Of a DNA stretch of 64,000 nucleotides, positions 26,560 to 37,608 are shown in pieces. The stretch lies in assembly GCA_013397075.1 (NCBI GenBank), contig VWZS01008894.1, forward strand, positions 198,642 through 262,641, in the 5' to 3' direction. The position numbers and the translations under genes were made by a program. A model generated the notes under the pieces. The model saw only the letters and a list, made by a program, of their open reading frames with translations. It was not told the origin of the DNA and ran no database searches. This stretch comes from Rhabdornis inornatus (taxonomy: Eukaryota > Chordata > Aves > Passeriformes > Rhabdornithidae). Position 1 is the stretch's first letter; each line of letters starts with the position of its first letter.

Positions 26560-26810
26560 ACACCGCGATTCCCTCGGGACGAGGGCCTTTGCTGTGGTTT
26601 CACAAATTTGAGCACAGCTTGACCCCTGGTGCTGGTGTGGATTCCCAGGCACCCCTAGAAGTTCAGGGAGCAGGCTGTAACATCCCCTGGCCCCACCCCA
26701 GGGGCACAGGCTGGCCCTGACCCCGGCACTGCGGTGACCACAGCATCCGCTCTGCCCTGCAGCGCGCGCCTGGTGCTCCTCACCTGCTCTCACCTTTAGC
26801 TGCCAGCCAG
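26560..26810. promoter_or_regulatory. Isolated GC/CpG-rich patch, possible orphan CpG island
   Basis: Ten CpG dinucleotides fall within about 205 bases (first near 26564, last near 26768), while the surrounding kilobases are almost free of CpG. The patch includes CCGCGA, CTCGGGACG, CCCCGGC, TGCGGTG and GCGCGCG. It also has a small inverted repeat, CCCCTGG (26684-26690) with CCAGGGG (26698-26704). Such patches can be orphan CpG islands (alternative or non-coding RNA promoters), GC-biased gene-conversion hot spots, or remnants of GC-rich insertions. No TATA box or transcript structure is evident, so a promoter role is speculative. The patch is shorter than many CpG-island length cut-offs. Confidence 0.3.
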
Positions 26811-29800
26811 CCACAAAGTACAAATTTTTAATGCAGGAAGACAGAGAGCAGGATCCAAGTGGAAAAACACAACAGTTAGAGGAATTTCTTTATCTTACCT
26901 ATTACACTGCAGTCAAGAGATCAGGCACCCATTCCACCCAGCACAAACTTTCCATAGCTGCTGAGAACAAGAAGCAGCTGCACAGCTGTTGCTTCACAGT
27001 CCTGACTGCAGACATACAAGCCAAACCATAATATAGCTAAAAGGACGCTTAACATTTGCCAGCTTGGCTACAGAGTACATTACTTACTGCCTCTGGTGCT
27101 TCCTGAAGCTGAAATACAGTTATGTACACACAGATGTATACAAATAGATGGTTCAGTGAATAATTTACTTGAAAATGTTCTGTTTTACGCAAATAGAGAA
27201 GTAAAAGTTGTGCAATCAATTCCTTTCCTACTTATTCAAGCACTGTGGAAATATAATACATTACCAATCTGCTCTGAGCATAAAAAAATTTCTTGGATTC
27301 ATGCTGGCAGTAAGTGGCCCTTTGAGGATTTGGGTGTTCCCCCTCCAGATACTATTCTTATTCTTCTGGTTGATCTAAATCTTGTCAATTTCTACCTCCT
27401 CAAGTAAAAAGCAGTCCAACTCTCAGACAGGCAGGATTGAGGTGGAGGGAGGATGACAGTCTGTCTGTCTCAAAATCTATTTCTGAATTCATTTATAAGC
27501 CCTCATAAAAGATGTAAGGGAATTATGAAGGCAGAGAAATAATGAAATAGAAGTCTTTTCCAAACTGGTCTCACTATCCCACCACGTTCAGATATCTGAT
27601 TTCCATTGTGACACACTTTCTTCCGCATTGATGAATTTTAATTTCTGTTGCTCTAGGGTAACACTTCAGGAGCAGTGCGAGTGGTCATTATATCACACAC
27701 ATATTAGAGTCTACCTCTCTTTAAGCTAAATGCCTGAATTAATAAGGTCCTTTTCCTGTACTGTGCTGCCACAGTGGCAAATACTTTCTGACTGAGTAAA
27801 ACTAAAGTGAAAAAAGTGCTTTCCCAGCTGTCTTGTGAAGTCAAGATCAGAGAACAGCATGCAGCCTTTTGATATTTCTTGTCAGCATGTGCATTCTCCA
27901 CAGCTTTCCATATTGCTGATGGAGACCTCGTTCCTTGACAGCCTTCAACTTCACAAGGGGGCAGAAAAACTCTTACCTCTCCCCCAGCACACCCCACCCC
28001 AAAAAAAATGACAAGGCACCACCATAACAGGGTATTAAAATGTATGTTATTTCTGCCAAGTACACATTTAGCCCAGTGAGGACCAACTCACCCTGCTTGA
28101 CATGCACGTGCAAATATTTGGAATGATGCTTCAGCGTCCATAACTGCACTCACTGATGTTTTGAGCCCTGCAATTTTATCTGCCCTCTGCTTTGAAGGTA
28201 GGGTATAATCAACTCTAAATATGGGACCTGATTTATTAACCTTGGTTTTGAAAGATAGATTGAAGTATAATAACATTTACCTTTGGCTGAAGATGGAAAA
28301 CTGGACATCTACCAGAACAATGCATGAATTACTGACAACAATTTAGTTTTGCTCTTTACTGCAGTGTAATAATTTTGCCATATGCTGCAAATGTTGCAGT
28401 ACAAAAGATATAAAAAACTTTTAAGAGGTTTTTAAGAGCAAAAATTTAACACTATTTCCTTACAAGAAACTAGCTTATTATATATGTCATACTTCCTATT
28501 TTTATATCAAGGAATCAAAAGGCATAGTAGTGCTACAGAGCTGAATATTGTCTGAACACTATCCCAACACATGAACTCAAAATCAGTGCAAAAAAAGAAT
28601 ATGTATGCTGATTTCATTATGGTACAACAATTTCTTCATGAGTTGTCAAGAACAGAACTGTCAGTTATTGTCACTGAGGTATTCAAAGAACTCTTTTGCT
28701 TGTGTAAAATGCTGCTCTACAGTTTTCTGAAGCAGCTTTTCAAAATATAGCTTGGGCATTCCAGCCCAGCAATAAGTTTCTATATAAAAGTATGCTAACT
28801 GTGCAGAAGCTGCCAGCAATTTTGCTTTCTAAGTGCTCAGTCAATACTGCCTGATAAGATCACGCCAGCAACACGGCCAGCTTTTCAATATGAACCAATT
28901 CTATATCTTATCTTCTCCCAGGTGTCTGGCTGTGATGCCAAGCGAAAGGGCGATGAAGACCTCAAAACATGAGATGAAGGATAGATGCCTGCAAATTTAA
29001 TTAGCAAACAAAAGTCCATGGGTAGCTATTTAGTGGAAATATATAAGACCTGGGAAGATATCCATGGGCTCTCCTATTTCAACATAAGAAGAGACACATT
29101 GGCAAGGGAAAACGAAGGTTGAGTTTCTAATTTTTTTCCCAAATTTGGAGAAAAACTCTACCCCACCCCATGGCAGGTTTACCAGACTGGCCTGTGCTTG
29201 AAGCTACTGCTCTATTCCAGTCATCTCACTTACATGCAGGCAAACACACACCAAGGGGGCATGTCTGCATAGTAAATACCTCCCCAGACCTGTGCCAAGC
29301 TCTGTGTGTTTATTTGCATCCATTTGTTTAGCTAAAAGACCTCCATTATTTCTTCAGATAAGATATGACTCAGTTTTGGAAGACAGGAGATAAGGAAGAG
29401 AGGGAAAAGTAAGCAAAGAACTGTACAGGGAGCAGGTTAAAAAAAAATCTTTAGGAATAATTGCAGAAAAATAGTTCTTTCAAGGCAAATTAAAGCACTG
29501 TATCAGTTGAACCCACAAGACAATATTTGCTCAAACCTGCACTATAAGCTCCCTTGTATAAATAACTTCTGGAGCATCCATCAAGGTTCTTGGGAAGCAG
29601 ATAATTTTGTTTCAAGGCATAGTATCCTGATATTTTTTTTCAGATAGGGTTGGAGAGACAATACTAATATATTCTTGGTAAAATGCACTGTCTTACTTAC
29701 TTTATGATTCCCAGATTTCTTAGAGTTTCTAGAAATTTACATACCAAATGTTTTTTTTTTAAATGTCTACGAAACTTTTTTTATCCTCTTTTCATTAATA

Positions 29801-31721
29801 TCTTAACGATATCTAATTGCAGCAGTGTCATTCTTCATGTTTTAAATTTTATTCCTTTCCACATGTTAGCAAGCAGCAATCAAAAAAGGAGTAAGTTGTG
29901 TTTGAATAATATATTTACACTGCTGTTATTTACGTTCTCCATCTCTCTCAGAACTGGAACTGTTGGCAGCTTTCTGGAAAATGAGTTTAGTAGCATGCAG
30001 GAAATACTAGGAAGACAGAAATGCATTAAAATTTGAGACTGACAGACAGCTGGTTGGATTTATAGGGAAAGTAAGTATAGTGGTGGTAGCATCCATGTGA
30101 ACTTAATAGCAGAAAAGTGAGAGTCATGGGACATCTGGGATCAGATCAGGTTCTGTCAACCAGAAGATGATATTACACCTTTAAAGCCATCAGGGCTCCC
30201 AGTCTGGTAAGGAGACAGAGGATTTAAAAATGCATCTGTCTAGTATTAAGGGAGCCCAAAGGAGTTTGGGCAGAAGGATTTGTAAAATTGCATCAGTTTA
30301 GGATAAAGTTCAGCCTGCTCTTCCTGGCTAGTTGAGAATTAGGGGAATGCAGTGAGAACGTGGAAGTTCTTTTCTCTTTATATATTTTCCAATTATTCTT
30401 ACATTAGTTTTCAGTTTGCACATACTTAGTATGGATTGGCATGCCTATGGCTATTTAATGCCATTCCCACTCTTTGTAGCTGTAGCTTTGCTTTTCCTTG
30501 CTAAACACCAAAAGAAATCAAGTAAGGATCACTCCAAAGTCACACAATGAAAAAAGGACACAAAGCAAAGGATGCCAAACATCCTCTTGAAGTGGCAGAT
30601 ATGACAGTGTACTGAGGAACAGAGGTTTTCATGCTAATGGTGTCTCCTCATTTCCTTTATCATGGAGTCATTGCTACACTGGGTTAGTTTCACTACACCA
30701 ATAATTTTATTGCAGCTGCCAAAGTGTGAACAAAGTATTCCACTTCTTAAGGATTTACATTTCAGGGAGCAGGTAAATTATATAAAACACAGAAAAAGGA
30801 AAGCTGAATTAGAATTAATAAAACAGATTACCCCTGGAATATAGTCTCCAAATAATTAATTCTACAACTTCAATATTAGAATTCATTATCTTACATGACC
30901 CTCCAAAATTATCTTCATTTTTCGACCCTCACAGAGACTGAAAAGCTCTTCCTTTCTGTCATATATTTGAGAAGGTCCTTTAGGATATTGGGACTTGCAT
31001 AGATTCTACATAATTTTTTCTTTCCAAGTAGTTGTTTAAATTTTAAGTCTGTTACTGATGACTTTAAACATTATTTTTTAACATTTCCCTTGCTGAGAGT
31101 TTGCAGGCATGGACAAGATATTCTCAATTTTTGCTATTACTTTAATGATTTTTTGCTGTAAGTAAATTTCACAACACACTTATTTTCCTTAGAGCATCTA
31201 ATTTAGTATTAGCAAACAGCATCTAGCAAGTGCAGTGATGACTGTAGGTCTCTATTTCAAGTGTTCCCACTGCTGTTCCTTGCCCCTCTGTCACACTTCA
31301 GCTCCTCTGCAGGCAGCACAATTTGGCAAAAGTAAAAGAGAAATGCTGGAAGAGTTCTTCTACTTACTCCTCTGTGAAGCAGGGTAGGAATTGCTTAAGA
31401 AGTGTCAGAACTTTCCCTACAATGGTACTGGAGTTATTGGGAAGCCTAATAATTAAACTTAAAAATGACCCAAACACAAGGCATTCATGAAAAATGGCAG
31501 AAAAAGGTTACACCAGGTATGATTCCAAAACCAAGTAAATGCTTTTCTGTAATTAACACAGAGGCAAGGACCTTAATGATGATCAAAGATAAGACAGCCA
31601 GGTGAAAAACTTGATAGTGAACCCATATCCTGAGATGAGAAAAAAATCCCCAAATTAAAGTTGATCAAAGAAGGAACAGGGAATGTTCTTAAAGGAAATT
31701 ATATTGAGAGGAGAACTAAAT

Positions 31722-31764
31722 CATAAAACAGCAGGAAAACTATCACATAAAACAACAGGAAAAC
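31722..31764. repeat. Tandem duplication, 23-bp period
   Basis: The words CATAAAACAGCAGGAAAACT (31722-31741) and CATAAAACAACAGGAAAACT (31745-31764) differ at one base. This is a small local duplication. Confidence 0.85.
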
Positions 31765-34700
31765 TGCAGATCTTGTACTTTGCTTTAAGAATGAAAAGAA
31801 AAAACCAACACTAGGCAAGCAAGTTTAAGAGCATTAGTTTTATCCCAGATGAGCAAAACATTATACCTCAAAACTTGTGTGCAAAAGGCAGACATAAAAG
31901 TTAATGGAAGTTTGGTAAATTTGTGTTGAAGTTTATTGAAAATAAATAAACTCTTCCAGAGTAATGCAATAATGGTTTTAATAAACAAGATAAATTTATT
32001 AAACTCAAATAAATTTAATCTAAGCTCTAATAAACTACTCCATGTCCAATATTGTCCTACAACACAAAGAATGAGTTCAGGTGTAAAAGACAGATTGTAA
32101 TACAAGAATTTCAAACTTTGTGAAGCACCAGCGAAAGAAAAATAACACTATTTTCCACTGGACCGAAAGTTTTTCAAGTGCTTCCATAAGGATGAGTCTC
32201 AGAAATAATAATTTGTTAACAGTGACAATTTTGTGGGACAACAAACTGAATGGACATGCAAACTATGTTGGTCAGGACAGATCACCAAATAAAATTAGAT
32301 GTAACTGTGAGCAACTCATGGAAATTATGGGAGCAGTAATATTGTGATGATACTCAGAGAAAGTGCAAGATCTTTTATGCACCAATAAAAATAATTTCTA
32401 GTTTTAGATATGAATTATTTGGATATGACAAAGGAAGACAGACTTGGGTTTCTTTTTCAGACTGATTGACTGAGCTATTAATTCAGTGTAACTATGGGAG
32501 AAACAAATACAGTTTTGTGAGGTGTCAGGTGATGTATTTCCATTTTATAAAGTATCATTAATGTCACAGTATAAAAGGCCTTGTGAATCAAAACAGCTTA
32601 AAACAGTGACATCTACCCTGCCCATAGCACTGAGATAATGAAAACATGCCTCTTAGAAAGCAGAGAACTCAGTCATCCCCTGCACTGTCACTTTTCAATG
32701 AGTACCAAACTCATTAAAACGAAAGATGATAAGGCAGGACTTTCCTGTGCCTGAAAAAATTCCTCACACCAACTGGAGGTCATAAACAATGCAATGGTTA
32801 TGAAGAAGCACAAGGTTCAGCCAGTTGAAGGCAACTGGACAAAGTTAACCCATCAGGCTGCTAATTTGTGCTTTGTATTCAGGATTTGAAGACAGAATTG
32901 CTAACGAAGCACCTCTACCTGAACGGCAATCCATCATCAGCTATCATATCTAAAGGCCTAGAGCAAGCTTCCACAACTCACCTTACATGTCCCAAATGAT
33001 CCTTTTATGTCATCTTTTTTATTGCTGTTGTTGTATAAAGCTCATGTTGCATTTTTGAAGACTGCATAAAGGACTAAAAGACCATAAATGTAAGGTACTT
33101 AATTAGGTAATTCTTTGTTCCAGTGTTCCATGTGTAAACAGATCTCTCTGAATTTTCCTCCCATATTCCCTGGTCTGCAAGGCTGTGTGTTACCTCAACA
33201 CTCCAAAAGATTAAGAACAGAAGCTGGTTAGAATGTTACATCACAGCAAAACAAAACAGGGTTACAATAATCACCACAATTAACCTCTGCCATTTAAAGC
33301 ACAGCTTCTTAATATCTCCTATTACAGCAAAGATTAATCCATTTTTGGTTTTCTATTAAAGTACTCCTTTGGAAAGGATACAACTTAACATTCCCTGGAA
33401 ACGGGCGTACTTACCTAGCAAAAGAAAAGAAGAACAATATTTTCTGATTCTACACAAATGTTTTGAAGCCTTTCTTTCTTCAGCACCGTGACAGCAGCTT
33501 CTTGTTGCTCAACATCTACTACCTCATGATGGGAAACAAATGTACTAACACAATTTTATTGTTTTCATTGCTTTCTATCTTCCCATATGTGAATTTCTCG
33601 ACACGCTCTCAGCACTCAATCATTTTGCCAAAAGATACCAGACTGAACAAAGCTTTGTCTCAGCCACCACAACAAAACAGGGGATTGTCCCAGTCCAGGA
33701 AAACGTCCTAAATCAGACACTGGGCTGGGGGAGTTTCAATATACCCAGAGTGCGATTAAGACATAAGTGTGGTCAAATGTTGGTAACCAAATTGATAATT
33801 CACTTTTATTTACTATCAAGGAAGATAGCAAGGAGAAAAGATAGGAGAAGAGGAAAAAAGTGAAGAATTACTGAAAGCAAGAAACACTATCACCACCAGG
33901 AATCTGCAGCACCCCATGAAGAGCCTTTTTCTTTTGTGTTTAAGTGGGAAGAGCTCTTCCAGGACCCAACCAGTGGCAAGACAATTATTTTCTAGCACTT
34001 TTACACAGAGATCAAAGTAGAAAAACTGGCCAAAGTTGCAGCCACAGGCTTGACTTTCTATAGGTTCTGCATATTTTTTTGGATCCTTTGTCAGAATCTA
34101 GCTGACATGAAGCCACCTGTGGTACTGGGGTACCATTTTTAAAAAGTCCATTAAAAGCTCCTTTTGCAACAGGAGCAATAAGCACAAGCTCAGCTTGGAA
34201 AGTCCTAGCACTGATCTTGCATGATCTCTTCATCTGATTCTGTGTAATCAGAACACACTCTTTCCAAATATGTCTCCTTAGCTAATTATAGCACTGAAAA
34301 GGAAATCTCACAGCAGCCCAGAGTCAGGCAGGGGAAAAGGAACTGAGGGTTTAATCACCAACCTAAAGGCAAAAGCAGTACATTATGCAGCATGATTCTG
34401 AAAGTAGTTCTACTGATTCCCTATCAGGGGTTAGATACCTGCAGTCACGTTTATCTATGGCATAAATCAGTATATTTCAATGGAGACCTGCTTGGGAAGA
34501 ATTTGGCCTGTTTTAAGACATAATTTAAAATTGAAAATTCATCCTGGAGTGGTTCAGAGAATTTCAGTTTCTATCATTTTTTGTAGTGTCATTTTCAGCA
34601 TTTTCTGTAAGATATGAAGGTAATGGCCAGACACAAAAGACATACAAAAACATCACCATTCTAGATGCAACCTAAAAACAAGGACATGTACATTGGGCTG

Positions 34701-36197
34701 TATGTTTCTGTATTACTTTTTTCTCTGACAATGCCTTTTAAAGCTTTGGAAAATGCATCACTGTTCACCAGGTAAATCAGTATATTGATTGCAGAAGTAC
34801 TTCTTGTACAATTTTATCTGCACTTTTAAAGTAATCACACTATTATTTTTCGTTTCAATATATCTGACACATTGGGTGTGATATGTGATTTGTGGAAAAT
34901 TTCGACTGAAAGGGATGGAACAAAGAATGATTTTTTTTTTTTACATGGTGCTTTTGCATTAACTTTCATATTAAAAAAAAAATAGAAGAAGAAAAGAGCA
35001 TCATGAATACACAGAGGTTTTAAGGAAAAATAAACAAACCATAGCACAAAATTTTAACAACATCGACTGGAGACCTTTTATGTGCTTTCTTGTTACTCAT
35101 CAGAGATACACAGTAGATATTCCAGAATTACTGTGAGCAGCAGAATAATGAATTTAAGCTTCAGTAAAAAGTTAGGGCATAATCTGAACCTCAGTAATGT
35201 CCAAGTGAGCAGATGCTGTGACATGGGAGGTATTGAGATGCTGTGAAGGAAAAATCTTTTGTGTAATTATGTGCATGAAAAAATAAATTCCCAATTTTTT
35301 GCCTGAAAGCACTTGGTGCTGAGAAGAACTCTTCCTAAGTCATTGTTGCCACAAGTGCTTTTATCCTGTCCTCCTCTTTCTGGCACAGCAATTGCTACTC
35401 AATCTCCATCTGCAGCTGTTGGGCTGCTTCACTGTCCAAACAACTGTCTGTCCCAGAAATAGTCTTTTTGTTGATGACCTGGATTTAATCTTCTTCATCC
35501 TACTCCCACCAAAAATAAGCAAATGCCTGCAGCTGAAATTGGATAAAACCAACTTTGCCTGATGAGAAGCAGCAGAAGAGCCCTTTTGGGGCTCATCCCC
35601 CAGTGCACATTGTGAAATGTGCATCTGAAAGGAAGGAGCCCTGCAAGTGAGAAAGTCAGACACACATTGCAGACCTTTTTCCACAGTGCTCAACAGGAGA
35701 GAGTTCCTTAATTGCTGGTCACAGGTCCCCTCTGACCTCCTCCTGGAAACATTAATGATAAAGGTGATAACACTCGATGAATGCCTCGTAACCCTGAACA
35801 TAACCTCTAGATTTAATTCAGCCATTCTTGCCTCTTCAACTTTCTGCCGGAGTCTTGTTCAAGAGTTATGTTATATTGGCTTATAACTTTGACCTCTGAA
35901 GGCTGGGGGCATTGAGTCAATCAATTCTTCATACTTGAGACCTATGTGAAAAACTATTTCATTATGTCTTGGCATTCACTTTTTGAAATACTCACTTTGA
36001 ATATTGCAAATGCGTTTTACTCAAAAGTACTATGAAAAAAACAGAGCTTTTCCAGCTATAGTCATGTTTTAGTCCTCCTTATTTTAGCCAAGGGGGTGAG
36101 TGGGGATGTGTGGAAAGGTGGTGTAGTATGGGGGGAGTGAACCAATAGAAAGACTCCTGACACATTCAATAGTAAAACATAAGTGTGCTGGTATATT

Positions 36198-36216
36198 AAA
36201 AAAAAAAATTTTTTTT
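36198..36216. repeat. A11T8 palindromic homopolymer block
   Basis: Eleven A residues run directly into eight T residues, a self-complementary block. It is simple sequence and a likely site of length instability. Confidence 0.85.
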
Positions 36217-37300
36217 ACATTTTTTACTTCCAAATTGCCAAACTAATGGTGTGTTCTATTTTTATTCTCACATTTCATAGTCATAGGCAACAGAATAAAG
36301 AGGAGAAAAAGGCACCTAACAATTCATGTTTGCCTATCCCTCTCGCAAGTCTCTCATTATGAGCAGCCCTTATTTCCACTGTGTGTATGGTTATAGGTAT
36401 GAATTAGTTTAAATATCAGAGCAGGCCATTAAATAGGTAGCCAATTAGATAATCTCCATTAGAGGAAAAGACTGCTGTTTAATTAGCTTGTTAAAAAACA
36501 CCCCCATACACATACCCTGAGGATAAAATCTCCTGTAAAAGAACAAAAAGATATTTAGCCAGTACAGCTGCCAACTTTCATAGATATACAAATGCCTTTC
36601 TCAGAAATAATGTGTAGAGTGCATTGTGAGATTTACACCTCTTGAAGTCACAGGATTCAAAAGTGCCGGACACCTGTTCTCTTGGCCAGTATGGCTGAGT
36701 GCAAGAGAGCAAAGTCTGGCCAGATGCATACTGGAGGAGAGAAAATCCCTCTCATCCTTCTCCAAAAACAAGATACTTAAAACACTAACCACCTCTGAGC
36801 AGTCTGCAGAGGATCCAACTTACCTGGCACAGATGCAGCTGTTCCAGTTGCTTCCTTGTCCCCATCTTCCCAAGGTACACATCTGCCTTTCTATCTCTTA
36901 CATTCATTATTTTCAAAGATAGATTTTAATTTTCCTCCTAATGAGGAAAACTATGCAGAAGGATTCATTGACCCTTAGAAGAGCCTGTTCACTGTCAAGC
37001 CCAGAGTCAATGCTTAGAAGCATGATTTATTTCTCTCTATATTTGAGCTGTTGTTAAATCCAGACAGGAAGGACCAAATGCCATCATTACTCTGAAAAAC
37101 AAAATGAGATTTGCTAAATTTTATGTAGAACCTGGATATTCTCGCAAATGCTCCTGCAAATTTATATTACCTTAGTAGCAGAAAAAACCTTTCCTACTTT
37201 TTCGTGTTACCTATAAAATGCAGTTTTGTGAAGACAGAGACATCATACAGAAAGAAATCTTTGCTACACTATAAACTTTCCAGACAAAAGGAAAACCTAC

Positions 37301-37393
37301 AATCATAGAATATCCTGAATTAGAAGGGACCCACAGGTATCATCAAGTCCAGCTCCTGACCCTGCACAGAAAACCCTCGAAATCACCCCATTG
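37301..37393 (-). mobile_element. CR1 LINE 3'-end fragment, second subtype
   Basis: The + strand begins AATCATAGAATATCCTGAAT, continues AGAAGGGACCCACAGG and TCATCAAGTCCAGCTCCTG, then CCCTGCACAG and a degenerate AATCACCCCA. This matches the reverse complement of a different CR1 3'-end subtype from the copies at 15.4 and 44.7 kb. That subtype carries GACCCAC and CCCTGCACAG where they carry GACCTTAAA and CATGGGCAGGGAC. The CATAGAAT octamer at the left is the rest of the CR1 terminal repeat, so the copy points leftward and is 5'-truncated after about 93 bases. Non-coding and decayed. Confidence 0.8.
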
Positions 37394-37578
37394 TGATTCA
37401 AACACAGATTATGTGAACTAGGTTTTGACACAAATTGTGCCGGATTGAGAAGATTGGAGTCTGAACTGCACTTCATAAAGCAAAGAGTTAACTGAATCAG
37501 TCAATATCAGTAAGGATACTTCTGAACACAACTTTGCAAAACCCATAATATCCTTATTTTTTCAACCCTCAAAAGAAT

Positions 37579-37608
37579 AAGATTAATAATGATAATGCTA
37601 TTAATCTT
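37579..37608. repeat. Perfect 10-bp inverted repeat
   Basis: AAGATTAATA (37579-37588) and TATTAATCTT (37599-37608) are exact reverse complements around a 10-base spacer. The arms are AT-rich, so chance is possible. Confidence 0.6.

Larger units (their letters stand above)
24869..37300. other. AT-rich non-coding DNA with one CpG-rich patch, no gene seen
   Basis: Apart from the GC- and CpG-rich patch at 26560-26810, this block is AT-rich with small unrecognised frames. The largest is 154 codons on the minus strand at 35361-35825, with no identifiable domain. A near-duplicate 20-mer pair lies at 31722-31764. Purine-rich stretches occur at about 29380-29420 and 33818-33875, and an A11T8 block at 36198-36216. 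The segment 36360-36500 has a conserved-enhancer look. Confidence 0.6.

Noticed and set aside
29683..30036. 117-codon plus frame rich in Phe, Leu and Ile
   Set aside because: The hydrophobic composition follows from T-rich DNA. There is no signal peptide or membrane-protein family that I recognise.
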